From: Oscillospiraceae bacterium
GTDB lineage: Bacteria; Bacillota; Clostridia; Oscillospirales; Oscillospiraceae
Direction: 5' to 3'
Length of the DNA: 16,551 nt
Assembly: GCA_020025655.1 (NCBI GenBank)
Contig: JAHHRR010000039.1
Coordinates: forward strand, 1-16,551
Positions within the stretch are counted from its first letter, which is position 1. Each line of letters begins with the position of its first letter. Below are positions 1-7,715 of the stretch, in pieces. The notes under the pieces are model-generated. The model ran no database searches and was not told the DNA's origin. It saw only the letters and a program-made list of their open reading frames with translations. A program made the translations under genes and the position numbers.

Positions 1-17
1 TTACGCTTCGGTTTTTG

Positions 18-710
18 TTATTTTATAAGTTTGAGTACACTTTCCGAGTCCATATTTCGTCCGAGCCACAGAACTTCATCATCAGTAATAAAGCTGCATA
101 TGGAGGAATTACCGCTGCTGAGTATGTAGCTTCCGTCGGGAAGAGAGTAATCAGCGGTGTCATCGCTTATGAAGAACAGCTCTTCTTCCGTTATAAACGG
201 AATAGGTGCATCCGTTATATATGAGCGGTAGAATTCGCTGTCGCTGCCCGGTTTCCCGCTTTCGTAATGAGCATTATAGTCATATACAGACATAAAGCCG
301 CCGGGATAGTACAGGGAAATAACGTCGTTGTCACAAAGGTCACCCTTGTAGGTGTTCAGCACCTGAAGTTCTGTCACTGTCCAGGCCATGCCGTTTATAA
401 ATGTGTAGCTCAGACTGTTAATACGTCCGTATACAATGTCGGAAGAACGCTCTATAACAGAATTAAGATTGTTCTGTTCGGAAAAATCAAAGTCATAGTG
501 TTTTTCGCCTACCACTGTTTCTGAACTGATTGAATCTATATTATAAATAAAATCAGGCAGAACAGTTTTGTCGTGGCTGACTATCACAGCCGGCTTACCG
601 GCAGCGATAGCTTCCTGCTGCCTCTTGTTATACATCCCTTTTATAAAAAGGAATGTCAACAGCACCAGAATTATAGAAATAACCGAAATAAGCACAGTCT
701 TTTTCTTCAA
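18..710 (-). CDS. membrane-anchored hypothetical protein
   Basis: Product not recognised with confidence. The N-terminus is KKK followed by a hydrophobic stretch (about residues 5-24), which predicts a single membrane anchor or uncleaved signal with the rest outside the cell. There is no lipobox. The exported part has a region (about 80-145) with SSDIVYGRI, a YTFI segment, and VLNTYKGD followed by ISLYYPGG. This resembles Firmicutes hypothetical proteins with a small beta-rich domain of unknown role (family resemblance from memory). I prefer a TTG start at 708-710: GAGGTG lies seven bases upstream and the peptide then begins MKKK. A GTG at 723-725 in the same frame would add five residues, but its nearest AGGAG is about 20 bases away. 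It lies downstream of the PHP gene on the same strand after a gap of about 140 bp, so it may be the last gene of the murT operon or separately transcribed. Confidence 0.7.
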   Translation of the reverse strand: MKKKTVLISVISIILVLLTFLFIKGMYNKRQQEAIAAGKPAVIVSHDKTVLPDFIYNIDSISSETVVGEKHYDFDFSEQNNLNSVIERSSDIVYGRINSLSYTFINGMAWTVTELQVLNTYKGDLCDNDVISLYYPGGFMSVYDYNAHYESGKPGSDSEFYRSYITDAPIPFITEEELFFISDDTADYSLPDGSYILSSGNSSICSFITDDEVLWLGRNMDSESVLKLIK

Positions 711-850
711 GAAGCAACACCTCACTTCGACTCTGCTAAAATGCTCTCCTATATATAAACGTTTTTTATCTGAAAAAGTTTCAGGAAAATTGAGGAAAAA
801 TTTAATTCAGCATTTTAAACAAAAAATATAAAGCTATTTGACTATTTATA

Positions 851-1690
851 TTATTTACCGGCAGCCGCTTTCAGCTCTTCCAAAAACTCGCACGGCACAT
901 TAAGACCGCCTTTGCCTTCGCCTAAACGGATATCAGGCTTGCTGATGCCGTGAAAATCACTGCCGCCAGTTTTTAAAAGCCCGTATTCATTTGCCAGAGA
1001 TTCAAGATATCCGCTCATCTGAGCATCATATCCTGAATATCGGCACTCCATGCCCATTAGTCCGTATTCCATGCAGTGCTCGATTATGTCCCGCAGACCC
1101 GCATCATCACGCTTATACTGGAACGGATGGGCAAGTACCGGAATGCCGCCGGCTTCCCGTATGATTTCAACCGAGCGTTCAATGCTAAGAAAGTTGCGGG
1201 GAAGATAGTACTTCTGACCCTTTTCTACATAACGGTCAAAAGCATCACGGGTGCTGGATGCAAGACCCAGCTCAACAAGCAGTCTTGCAAAGTGCGGACG
1301 GCCTATTGCCTCACCGAAGCGTTCCTTCATTTCGTCGTAGCTAACGGGAAGACCGTCGGCTGCCATAAGCTCTGCCATTTTTCGGTTTCGCTCATCTCTG
1401 TCGTGAATGACCCAGTCCAGAACGGGACGGAGCTTTTGAGAATTAACATCAATGTAGTAGCCCAGAATGTGAATAGGGCCGCCGTATTTGGTGCTTATCT
1501 CGATTCCGGGAACAACTGTAATGCCAAGCTCACTGCCTTTTTCGGCGGCTTCGGCATAGCCGGAAACGGTGTCGTGATCGGTAATGGCTATGGCAGACAG
1601 CCTGTCTTTATATGCAAGCTCTACCACACCGGAAGGGGTATAGCTGCCGTCAGAAGCGGTTGTATGGATGTGTAAATCTATTTTTCCCAT
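851..1690 (-). CDS. PHP-domain phosphoesterase (YciV/TrpH-like)
   Basis: A 279-residue metal-dependent phosphoesterase of the PHP superfamily. The metal-binding motifs appear in order: DLHIHT (Asp5, His7, His9), TDHD (38-40), GIEIS (Glu64), LAHPF (His188) and GGSDFHG (Asp245, His247). An RPHFARLL segment at 131-138 is typical of the insertion in the YciV/TrpH group. Characterised members hydrolyse 3',5'-nucleoside bisphosphates or trim short RNA 5' ends; which substrate applies here cannot be read from sequence. It is cytosolic, with no signal or membrane segment. It starts 12 bp after the gatD stop with a modest AGGTG site four bases from the ATG, so it is most likely translated from the murT-gatD transcript. 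The link to peptidoglycan amidation is only positional. Confidence 0.9.
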   Translation of the reverse strand: MGKIDLHIHTTASDGSYTPSGVVELAYKDRLSAIAITDHDTVSGYAEAAEKGSELGITVVPGIEISTKYGGPIHILGYYIDVNSQKLRPVLDWVIHDRDERNRKMAELMAADGLPVSYDEMKERFGEAIGRPHFARLLVELGLASSTRDAFDRYVEKGQKYYLPRNFLSIERSVEIIREAGGIPVLAHPFQYKRDDAGLRDIIEHCMEYGLMGMECRYSGYDAQMSGYLESLANEYGLLKTGGSDFHGISKPDIRLGEGKGGLNVPCEFLEELKAAAGK

Positions 1691-1702
1691 ACTGCACCTG
1701 AC

Positions 1703-2428
1703 TTAAAGCTTGGAGCACATTTCATCGTGAGCCATAAGCTCAGCTTCATCATTAAGGGGAGCAAGCTCAATGCTGCCGTACTTATGCTGTAATGCGGTCA
1801 GCAGAATGAAGTCACAGAACTCGGGATTTTTGGGCAATACGGGGCCGTGGCTGTATGTACCGAAAACATTCTTGTAATGAACACCTTCACAGCCGTCGCT
1901 GCCGTTGTTGCCGCTGCCGCTTATAACTGTTCCCAGAGGACTTAAGCCGCTGCCGAGATAAGTTCTGCCGCTGTGGTTTTCAAAGCCTACAACGATACTG
2001 CCGCCACAGTTGTCAGCGCATTTGAACTTATAGTTTCCGGTGAGACGATCGCTGTGGTTTTCGGTGTACATATCAAGAGCGCCGATAAAATCGTGACGTT
2101 TTCCGTCTGCGTCCTGCACATAATTTCCCAGAAGCTCAAAGCCGCCTGAGATAGCGAGGGTGGTGATACCGTCCTCTATTGCGGCTTTAATCTCTCTTGC
2201 ACGGCCTTTGTTCAGATCCTCCAGAAGCAGCTGCTGATCAAAATCCTGACCGCTGCCAATGAATAAAAGATCAAAATCTGAAAGCTTAACATCAGAGCCC
2301 AGCGGGCGCTTCTCGATTTCGGCCTCAATGCCACGCCACAGGAGCCTTTTCTGAAGGCAGAGGACATTGCCTCTGTCACCGTAAAGATTCATTATATCGG
2401 GGTAAAGATGACAAATTTTAAGTTCCAT
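1703..2428 (-). CDS. gatD: GatD-like lipid II isoglutaminyl synthase glutaminase subunit, catalytic Cys replaced by Ser
   Basis: A 241-residue CobB/CobQ-type class I amidotransferase. In characterised systems GatD releases ammonia from glutamine and passes it to MurT, which amidates the D-glutamate of lipid II. Family-wide segments are all here: YPDIMNLYGDRGN at the N-terminus, FIGSGQD (56-62), DRLTGN, GFENHSGRTYLG, EGVHYKN and GTYSHGPVLPKN (His194, matching the triad histidine). The nucleophile elbow, however, reads ISGGFELLG. Residue 94 is Ser (codon TCA, plus-strand 2147-2149) where the family has Cys, and residue 98 is Glu where a Gln is usual. TCA is two changes from either Cys codon, so one base error does not explain it. 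The frame is otherwise intact and full length. It begins 18 bp after murT with a strong GGAGGA site. The family call is firm; glutaminase activity is doubtful. Confidence 0.92.
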   Translation of the reverse strand: MELKICHLYPDIMNLYGDRGNVLCLQKRLLWRGIEAEIEKRPLGSDVKLSDFDLLFIGSGQDFDQQLLLEDLNKGRAREIKAAIEDGITTLAISGGFELLGNYVQDADGKRHDFIGALDMYTENHSDRLTGNYKFKCADNCGGSIVVGFENHSGRTYLGSGLSPLGTVISGSGNNGSDGCEGVHYKNVFGTYSHGPVLPKNPEFCDFILLTALQHKYGSIELAPLNDEAELMAHDEMCSKL

Positions 2429-2446
2429 TATTGTTTCCTCCTGCTC

Positions 2447-3820
2447 TTATTCCCAGAAATCAGCACCGCCGCAGTGGGAAACTATGTGCTGGCGGACATC
2501 AAGCATAGCAGTGTAGTTAGGCATGATGAAAACGGTGTTTTCCTGAGCTGCCATCCATTCTACCAGCTTATCATAATCTTTTTCGAGGACAATGTTCTCA
2601 TCCGGAATACCGGCATATTTAATGCGCACACGCATATCTGCGGCTCTGTCGCCGGAGACTATTACATTTTGCAGCCGACCGCCGAGACGGCTCAGACCTT
2701 CAAGCTCGGCATCCCATATCCAGGAGATATCTGTACCGTCACCGGCCCTGTCGTTAAGGCAGATGACAAGAGAGAACTTATCTTTGATGTTCTGGAGAAA
2801 ATCAATGACCTGATTGCAGCCGGCAGGGTTTTTCACAAGCATCATCTTTGCGCCGGCTTTTCCGAGGTCGAATTTCTCCATACGGCCGAATCCGCATTTG
2901 AAGTCACCCATGGCTTTAACTGCGGATTCAAGACTCAGGCCCATTTCCATGATAGCAGAGATTGCACCGACGGCGTTATAAATGTTGTACATTGCGGGGA
3001 GGTTAATTCTTACCAGCTGCTTATCGCCCTTTATGCTCATTACAACGTCGCTGTAATCGCTGCCCTGCTCCACAATATCCAGAACGGCGTAATCAGCAGC
3101 ATGGCGGGAATATCCGCACTTGGGGCATTTGAAGCCGCCGAGGTGGCCGTAGCTTATATAAGAGTATTCGTATTCTGTCTTGCAGCGGATGCAGTGGCTT
3201 GCATCTGAAAGCTCAGAGGGCTTATGATTACCGGCTGCGGACTGCTCTATACCGAAGAAAATAAATTTGTTAGGCAGATCCAGAGCCAGAGAAGAGGTGA
3301 GGGAGCAGTCTGCGTTGAGGCAGACAGTTGCATTGGGGGCACCTTTTATGCCTTCACGGATGCTTGAAAGAGTATGTGTAACATCGCCGTAACGATCAAG
3401 CTGATCTCTGAAAAGGTTGGTAACGACAATAACTTTAGGCTGAAGCTGGGCAAAAACTCTTGTGGATGCAGCTTCATCACACTCTATTATTGCGTATTCC
3501 TTACGCATTTTGCCGCCCAGAGAGCAGTTCATTACAAACTCAGTTGTAATGCCGCTTATAAGATTTGCGCCGGACTTGTTTGAGAAGTAGCTTGCACCTT
3601 CATTTGCAAAGGCCTCCTCAATCATACGTGCAGATGTAGTTTTTCCGTTTGTACCGGTAACGGCAACGGTTTTGACATTCTGTGCCAGAATTCTGAGCAG
3701 ATCCGGGCAGATTTTTAAAGCGTAACGACCGGGCATTGCCGTGCCGCCGCGATGTAAAAGTCTAGACAAAATGCGAAGTAATTTACAAACGATTATGGCT
3801 AAAATTACTCTGAAATTCAT
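2447..3820 (-). CDS. murT: MurT, lipid II isoglutaminyl synthase Mur-ligase subunit
   Basis: A 457-residue Mur-ligase family protein. MurT uses ATP to activate the D-Glu carboxylate of lipid II and accepts ammonia from GatD on the inner face of the membrane. Visible features are a hydrophobic N-terminus (about 1-20), the Mur P-loop TGTNGKTT (55-62), a central-domain ECDEA segment, a four-cysteine ribbon (Cys210/213 and Cys232/235) typical of MurT, and a DUF1727 C-terminal domain with KNPAG (about 330) and SWIWDAE (about 366-372). The start at 3818-3820 is chosen because AAGGAG lies eight bases upstream and the product then matches the usual MurT N-terminus; the frame is open further upstream to 3886 without a ribosome site. 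It is the first gene of the murT-gatD-PHP operon, with a good promoter at 3893-3921. Unlike its partner GatD it shows no missing motif. Confidence 0.95.
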   Translation of the reverse strand: MNFRVILAIIVCKLLRILSRLLHRGGTAMPGRYALKICPDLLRILAQNVKTVAVTGTNGKTTSARMIEEAFANEGASYFSNKSGANLISGITTEFVMNCSLGGKMRKEYAIIECDEAASTRVFAQLQPKVIVVTNLFRDQLDRYGDVTHTLSSIREGIKGAPNATVCLNADCSLTSSLALDLPNKFIFFGIEQSAAGNHKPSELSDASHCIRCKTEYEYSYISYGHLGGFKCPKCGYSRHAADYAVLDIVEQGSDYSDVVMSIKGDKQLVRINLPAMYNIYNAVGAISAIMEMGLSLESAVKAMGDFKCGFGRMEKFDLGKAGAKMMLVKNPAGCNQVIDFLQNIKDKFSLVICLNDRAGDGTDISWIWDAELEGLSRLGGRLQNVIVSGDRAADMRVRIKYAGIPDENIVLEKDYDKLVEWMAAQENTVFIMPNYTAMLDVRQHIVSHCGGADFWE

Positions 3821-3892
3821 GCATACAGCTCCTTTTAAGAACTTAATTGAGATAATTAAAGAACCCATATAAAAATATGTTTCCAAAATAAT

Positions 3893-3921
3893 ATTATAAC
3901 ACTATCAATATCCATGAGCAA
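3893..3921 (-). promoter_or_regulatory. sigma-A promoter for murT operon
   Basis: On the minus strand, TTGCTC (3916-3921) and TATAAT (3893-3898) are separated by 17 bp. A TG one base before the -10 gives an extended -10 element. The start of transcription would fall near 3886, giving a leader of about 65 bases before the murT ATG. It sits just downstream of the terminator of the preceding operon, which is where a new promoter is expected. Confidence 0.7.
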
Positions 3922-3936
3922 GAAATATATGCAGAA

Positions 3937-3977
3937 ATAAGAAAAGCGGAGCAGCCAAACTGCTCCGCTTTTCTTAT
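3937..3977 (-). terminator. intrinsic terminator after the GNAT gene
   Basis: Perfect 18-bp inverted repeat: left arm 3937-3954, loop CCAAA (plus strand) 3955-3959, right arm 3960-3977. The stem has a GC-rich core (GCGGAGCAG) and AT-rich base. Read on the minus strand it ends in TTTTCTTATTTC, so it terminates the cca-UDG-DUF2156-GNAT operon before the murT promoter. The stop codon of the GNAT gene is about 115 bases upstream. Confidence 0.85.
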
Positions 3978-4091
3978 ATGTTTTGAGGACAAAATGAAAA
4001 AGAAAATTATTTCTACTTGCATCTTGTATATTACACGGAAGATGTTTCGTAAAAAAGCTAATTTTTGTTACAGAAATGTAAAATAGAAAAT

Positions 4092-4928
4092 TTAATCGTA
4101 GGAAAAGCTCCATACGCAATTTTCGGGGATAATATCTGTATCTGCGGCAATATATGGTTCGCCATCCACAGAAGGGCTGTATATTACCACCTTTTCCACA
4201 CCCATTGCGGCACCGATAGATGCAGCAACGATCCTTCTCTCGCAGTCATCTGTGCAGATAAGCTCTATAATAACCCCCACACCGGAATTGTTATATGCGG
4301 CAGCTATTCCGCAGCCGGAGGCATAGAAGCCGCCGCCGTTATCTGCACACAGCATCCTTTCAAATTCCAGACTGGGAGCGGAAAGATGCAGATGCGGCAG
4401 ATCTTTGAGAAGATTTTCACGCCACATCATATATTCTCCTGCACTTATAGGGGTGCATCTTTCGAGAACTGAACTTTCCACAATTTCTTTCTTCCTGCGC
4501 AGCACACATTTTACGCCTATTATATCCTCATACCATTTGTAAAGAGATTCCTCAGCGGGAAGTATGGAGATAATGTCAGCGCCAAGCTCCTTGCCCTTTT
4601 CGGCGGCAGCTCGTGTAAGGGCTGCACCTATTCCGTAGTGGCGGTAGCTTTCGTCTACCGATACTGCATAAATGTAGCCGCAGACAGGTGCGGAGGCATC
4701 ATCTGTAAAAGCCTCCTTATGATCCAGTATAAGCTTTTGACCGCAGAGTACATAGGCAGAACCGACGATTCTACCCTCAAGCTCTGCAACAACTCCGGTA
4801 CCCATTTCGGGCAGCATACGGAAAAAGTCGGCAATAAATCTGGGGCCATCCCCGAAATTGTCAGACCAGATCCTGCTGAGCTGATCGATATCGGCAGTAT
4901 TATATTCTCTTATGCTGAAATCACTCAT
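4092..4928 (-). CDS. GNAT-family N-acetyltransferase
   Basis: A 278-residue cytosolic acetyltransferase; substrate unknown. The N-terminal half is a standard GNAT fold. Motif A reads YIYAVSVDESYRHYGIGAAL, with the acetyl-CoA pyrophosphate loop R-x-x-G-I-G at residues 96-101, followed by an amphipathic helix rich in Ala and Lys. The C-terminal half (about 150-278) has no motif I can name. It ends in GEPYIAADTDIIPENCVWSFSYD-like sequence, and a two-domain arrangement such as in Eis-like enzymes is possible. The ATG overlaps the end of the DUF2156 gene by 8 bp, which suggests translational coupling. It is the last gene of its operon, followed by the stem-loop at 3937-3977. Confidence 0.88.
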   Translation of the reverse strand: MSDFSIREYNTADIDQLSRIWSDNFGDGPRFIADFFRMLPEMGTGVVAELEGRIVGSAYVLCGQKLILDHKEAFTDDASAPVCGYIYAVSVDESYRHYGIGAALTRAAAEKGKELGADIISILPAEESLYKWYEDIIGVKCVLRRKKEIVESSVLERCTPISAGEYMMWRENLLKDLPHLHLSAPSLEFERMLCADNGGGFYASGCGIAAAYNNSGVGVIIELICTDDCERRIVAASIGAAMGVEKVVIYSPSVDGEPYIAADTDIIPENCVWSFSYD

Positions 4929-5823
4929 CCTGCCACCTCGCAGTATATTTCTTTAGTATATATTCGGGCTTATATGAGAGCTTTGAACGACGCAGAGACT
5001 CAAGACCCAGATCATCCTCACGGTTTATATATTTAAGCTCAGGATGATTTTTTATGAGCATTCTGCAAAGCTCACGGCAGACCATAGGATAAGCGCCGTT
5101 AATATTGATGTCAGCTTTCTCAAAATGTACATCAAAAGTATCACTGTTTATCATTTCACCCATGGTGAAGCCGATTATATGCCCGTCTGAACGAAGTATG
5201 CCGCCTTCAAAGCCCAGTGCTTCATATGCGGTGAAGGCACGGAGAATGGAGTTATACTCATCCACTACGCTGGGGTCCAGCCGATCATCATTTTCTTTTA
5301 TCCATGCATCCAGCATATCAAGGCACTCGGGAAGAATTTCTCTTGTGATTGGGCAGAACTCCCAGTCGTGCTGTGCCTCAAAACGGTTGCAGTGGTTTTT
5401 CTTTCCATGCAGAGCCTTTCCGGAATATGTGGAAAGCTTTTCTGCAAGATAAATATAATCATAGCTTACATCCTGCTCGGTAAAAACAAATTTACCGGGG
5501 AATTCAGCCTCCAGAAGCTCTTTGTGGTTTTCGCATACGCCTTTTAAAATAAGCTCACAGCCTGATCCAGCTGCGTCACTCAGCATTTCCTCAATGGCGG
5601 GTTTCAGAGAACCGCTGCCTATGGGATATACAAAATGCTGTTTGTCGTTGTAAACGATCTTAACAATCATTCTGTCACCAAGCCTGCATACTTTAGGCTG
5701 GTAATAATTATTCCAGATATACATATTGCCGAAATTGAAATCAGCACTGGGGCTGTTTTCGGCCATTACAATTTTATCTACCCATTCTTTATCTTTGAGG
5801 GTCAGTGTTTTGAATTCTAACAT
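4921..5823 (-). CDS. DUF2156 protein (LPG synthase C-terminal-like domain)
   Basis: A 300-residue soluble protein matching the DUF2156 family, the catalytic domain found at the C-terminus of phosphatidylglycerol lysyltransferase (MprF). Recognisable segments are the N-terminal SPSADFNFGNMYIWNNYY, the basic HGKKNHCNRFE motif near the middle, an EALGFEGGILRSDGHIIGFTMGE strand pair and the C-terminal YINREDDLGLESLRRSKLSYKPEYI. MprF's membrane flippase half is absent and no transmembrane segment is visible. Stand-alone members are common in Clostridia and have no settled function; aminoacyl or acyl transfer is a fair guess from the dual-GNAT fold. The gene starts 6 bp after the UDG stop and overlaps the next gene by 8 bp, so it is co-translated with a second GNAT-fold protein. 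Confidence 0.9.
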   Translation of the reverse strand: MLEFKTLTLKDKEWVDKIVMAENSPSADFNFGNMYIWNNYYQPKVCRLGDRMIVKIVYNDKQHFVYPIGSGSLKPAIEEMLSDAAGSGCELILKGVCENHKELLEAEFPGKFVFTEQDVSYDYIYLAEKLSTYSGKALHGKKNHCNRFEAQHDWEFCPITREILPECLDMLDAWIKENDDRLDPSVVDEYNSILRAFTAYEALGFEGGILRSDGHIIGFTMGEMINSDTFDVHFEKADININGAYPMVCRELCRMLIKNHPELKYINREDDLGLESLRRSKLSYKPEYILKKYTARWQDE

Positions 5824-5829
5824 TAACTG

Positions 5830-6399
5830 TCAATCATAAGTTCTGTTGCAAATAGAACGAATTTCCTTTCTTATAGCTCGAAGATCCATAAAGGCATCCG
5901 GCCTTTTGGTAACGTCTCTCAACAGAGCAGAGGGATGATATGTTGCCATTATGGGCTTATCATTATATCGGTACCATACTCCGTGATCTTTTGTGATTCT
6001 AAAATCATTTCTTATAAGTGCCTGAGCAGAAATTCTGCCGAGGCATACTATAATTTTAGGGTCAATAAGTGCAATCTGGCGTTTAAGCCACTCCGAGCAG
6101 GCTGCCTGCTCGATGTTTAACGGATCTCGGTTGTGAGGCGGGCGGCATTTTACGATGTTTGCAATGTAGACTTTGGAACGGTCCAGATCAATCATCTGCA
6201 TCATGGAATCGAAAAGCTTTCCGGCAGGACCTACAAAGGGTACGCCCTGAATATCCTCCTGCTCACCGGGCCCCTCACCTATAAACAGCACTTCAGCGTT
6301 CTCGTTTCCGTCGCCGAAAACCAGATTCTGTCGGGTTTTGCACAGCGAGCAGCGATCACAGCCGCTGCATTCACTTTTTAGTTTTTCCCAGCTGTCCAT
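5830..6399 (-). CDS. uracil-DNA glycosylase, family 4 (Fe-S)
   Basis: A 189-residue family-4 uracil-DNA glycosylase, which removes uracil from DNA as the first step of base-excision repair. Likely 4Fe-4S ligands are Cys14 and Cys17 in CSGCDRCSLC, then Cys85 (VKCRPP) and Cys101 (AACSEWL), the spacing expected for this family. The active-site loop reads GEGPGEQEDIQGVPFVGPAG (41-60) and the DNA-intercalating loop YHPSALL (154-160). Length fits the family. The ATG lies 2 bp after the cca stop with GGAGGA just upstream inside cca, so translation is probably coupled. Co-transcription with tRNA CCA-adding enzyme looks like housekeeping grouping, not a pathway. Confidence 0.95.
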   Translation of the reverse strand: MDSWEKLKSECSGCDRCSLCKTRQNLVFGDGNENAEVLFIGEGPGEQEDIQGVPFVGPAGKLFDSMMQMIDLDRSKVYIANIVKCRPPHNRDPLNIEQAACSEWLKRQIALIDPKIIVCLGRISAQALIRNDFRITKDHGVWYRYNDKPIMATYHPSALLRDVTKRPDAFMDLRAIRKEIRSICNRTYD

Positions 6400-6401
6400 T
6401 T

Positions 6402-7598
6402 TTATTCCTCCGTGCCTTTTGCCAGTGACAGTAATAAATCATGCTGATTGAACTGCGGAAATTCCATGACGTAATCCAGCAGAAACTGGAGCATTTCTCC
6501 CAGCTCTCTGCCGCTTAAACCCAGTGTCATAAGGTCATCGCCGGTAACGGCAAGGTGCTTGAGAGAGAAGCATTCTCCGCTTTTTAAAATAGACTTCAGC
6601 TCTTTTGTATACGGCTCATCATGCTTTAACACGTCTCCCACAGCGGCGGCGCAGCTGACGGAATCCACACCGTATTTATTCAAAAGCCGTTTCCATTCCA
6701 CGGTGGTTTCGGGAATAGACGTTGTAAGTATGAAGGCTGCATCAGTGCAAAGACGTATCCGCCTTTTATCCATTTTGAGTGCAGTCAGAAAGCTTTCCGC
6801 AGACTCTATGCAGCCGTAATGCTCCAAAACAGCACATAAACAGGTCCAGCGGTAAAGGGCCTTTTTCCGGGGAAGCTTAGAAAGTGCTCCGCCGTCAGTG
6901 ATATGATCAGGACGAGACAGCAGATAAGAATCCATAAGGCCGTATTCTATTAAATCGAAAACCTTTTCGGGTGCAGGGCTGAGTAAAATCTTTTCAATCT
7001 CATCTCTGACTCTTTCAGCCGCAACCTCAGCGGCAAGATGAGCTTTTATCTTAATTGCATCAAGAGTCTCCTGCTCAATCTCAAACCCAAGACGGGCTGA
7101 GAAGCGTACAGCACGAAACATTCTCAGTGCATCCTCCTGAAATCTCAGCTGCGGCAGGCCTACTGCACGTATAAGCCTGTTTTCAATATCGGTACATCCG
7201 TCAAAAGGATCGGCCATAAGCCCGTCAGGGGAGAAGGCAATGGCGTTCATTGTAAAATCACGCCTGCTCAGATCGGTTGTGAGATCACCTACAAAGCTGA
7301 CCATGTCGGGATGCCGGTGGTCTGTATATGAGCCTTCGCTTCTGAATGTGGTAACTTCAGCCGAGCGGGAATTTATCTTTACGGTAACTGTACCATGCTT
7401 TAAGCCGGTTGCTTCGCAGTCGGGAAAAATTTCCATAACCTGCTCAGGAAGGGCGCTGGTGCTTATATCCCAGTCCAGCGGAACTCTGCCCAGAAGCATA
7501 TCTCTGGTGCTTCCGCCTACAAGAAAAGCCTGATGTCCATGGGATTGCAGCGTCACAAGAATATGTCGTACATACTTTGGAGGGACTATATATGCCAT
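6402..7598 (-). CDS. cca: CCA tRNA nucleotidyltransferase
   Basis: A 398-residue class II nucleotidyltransferase that adds or repairs the 3' CCA of tRNAs. The catalytic head shows GGSTRDMLLG (28-37) and DWD (42-44), the two carboxylates that bind Mg-NTP. These are followed by RRDFTMNAIAFSPDG, and by RFQEDALRMFRAVRFSARLGFEI, the ribose and base-recognition region. The length and the absence of an obvious HD domain fit the Bacillus-type enzyme. CCA-adding versus poly(A) polymerase cannot be fully separated by eye, but in Firmicutes a single such gene is normally cca. The start at 7596-7598 is set by AGGAG seven bases upstream; an in-frame TTG six codons earlier has no ribosome site. First gene of the operon running to the GNAT gene. 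Confidence 0.93.
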   Translation of the reverse strand: MAYIVPPKYVRHILVTLQSHGHQAFLVGGSTRDMLLGRVPLDWDISTSALPEQVMEIFPDCEATGLKHGTVTVKINSRSAEVTTFRSEGSYTDHRHPDMVSFVGDLTTDLSRRDFTMNAIAFSPDGLMADPFDGCTDIENRLIRAVGLPQLRFQEDALRMFRAVRFSARLGFEIEQETLDAIKIKAHLAAEVAAERVRDEIEKILLSPAPEKVFDLIEYGLMDSYLLSRPDHITDGGALSKLPRKKALYRWTCLCAVLEHYGCIESAESFLTALKMDKRRIRLCTDAAFILTTSIPETTVEWKRLLNKYGVDSVSCAAAVGDVLKHDEPYTKELKSILKSGECFSLKHLAVTGDDLMTLGLSGRELGEMLQFLLDYVMEFPQFNQHDLLLSLAKGTEE

Positions 7599-7665
7599 TA
7601 ACTCACTCCTGTACAATCAAAATTTGTCCTGCTAATAATATGGTATGAATCAGCATAATAATTAC

Positions 7666-7694
7666 TTGCAAGAAAAGCCAATGGGTATTATAAT
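7666..7694 (+). promoter_or_regulatory. candidate promoter for murC
   Basis: TTGCAA (7666-7671), a 17-bp spacer and a perfect TATAAT (7689-7694). The implied start near 7701 gives a leader of about 150 bases before murC. A consensus TTGACA at 7727-7732 lies closer to the gene, but I found no good -10 at the right distance behind it. Confidence 0.5.
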
Positions 7695-7706
7695 ACAATT
7701 TGGCTT
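7675..7706. repeat. 32-bp palindrome over the -10 box between cca and murC
   Basis: Outer arms AAGCCAA (7675-7681) and TTGGCTT (7700-7706) and inner perfect palindrome GTATTATAATAC (7685-7696) share one centre at 7690/7691. Twenty-six of 32 positions are symmetric. The inner palindrome contains the TATAAT of the murC promoter candidate, so it could be an operator. In the cca transcript it would form a hairpin near the 5' end. Confidence 0.5.
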
Positions 7707-7715
7707 GTTAGGTAC

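Noticed and set aside
771..785. Small inverted repeat CTGAAA/TTTCAG upstream of the anchored protein
   Set aside because: Six A/T-rich pairs without a following T-run on either strand; not supported as a terminator or operator.
4069..4082. Hairpin TTACA-GAAA-TGTAA just after the GNAT gene
   Set aside because: Only five mostly A-T pairs; the 18-bp stem at 3937-3977 is a far better terminator.
3994..4086. 30-codon plus-strand frame starting MKKKIIST with GAGGA four bases upstream
   Set aside because: It lies between a minus-strand stop and a terminator, has no visible promoter and a Lys/AT-rich composition expected by chance. The spacing to the ribosome site is short.
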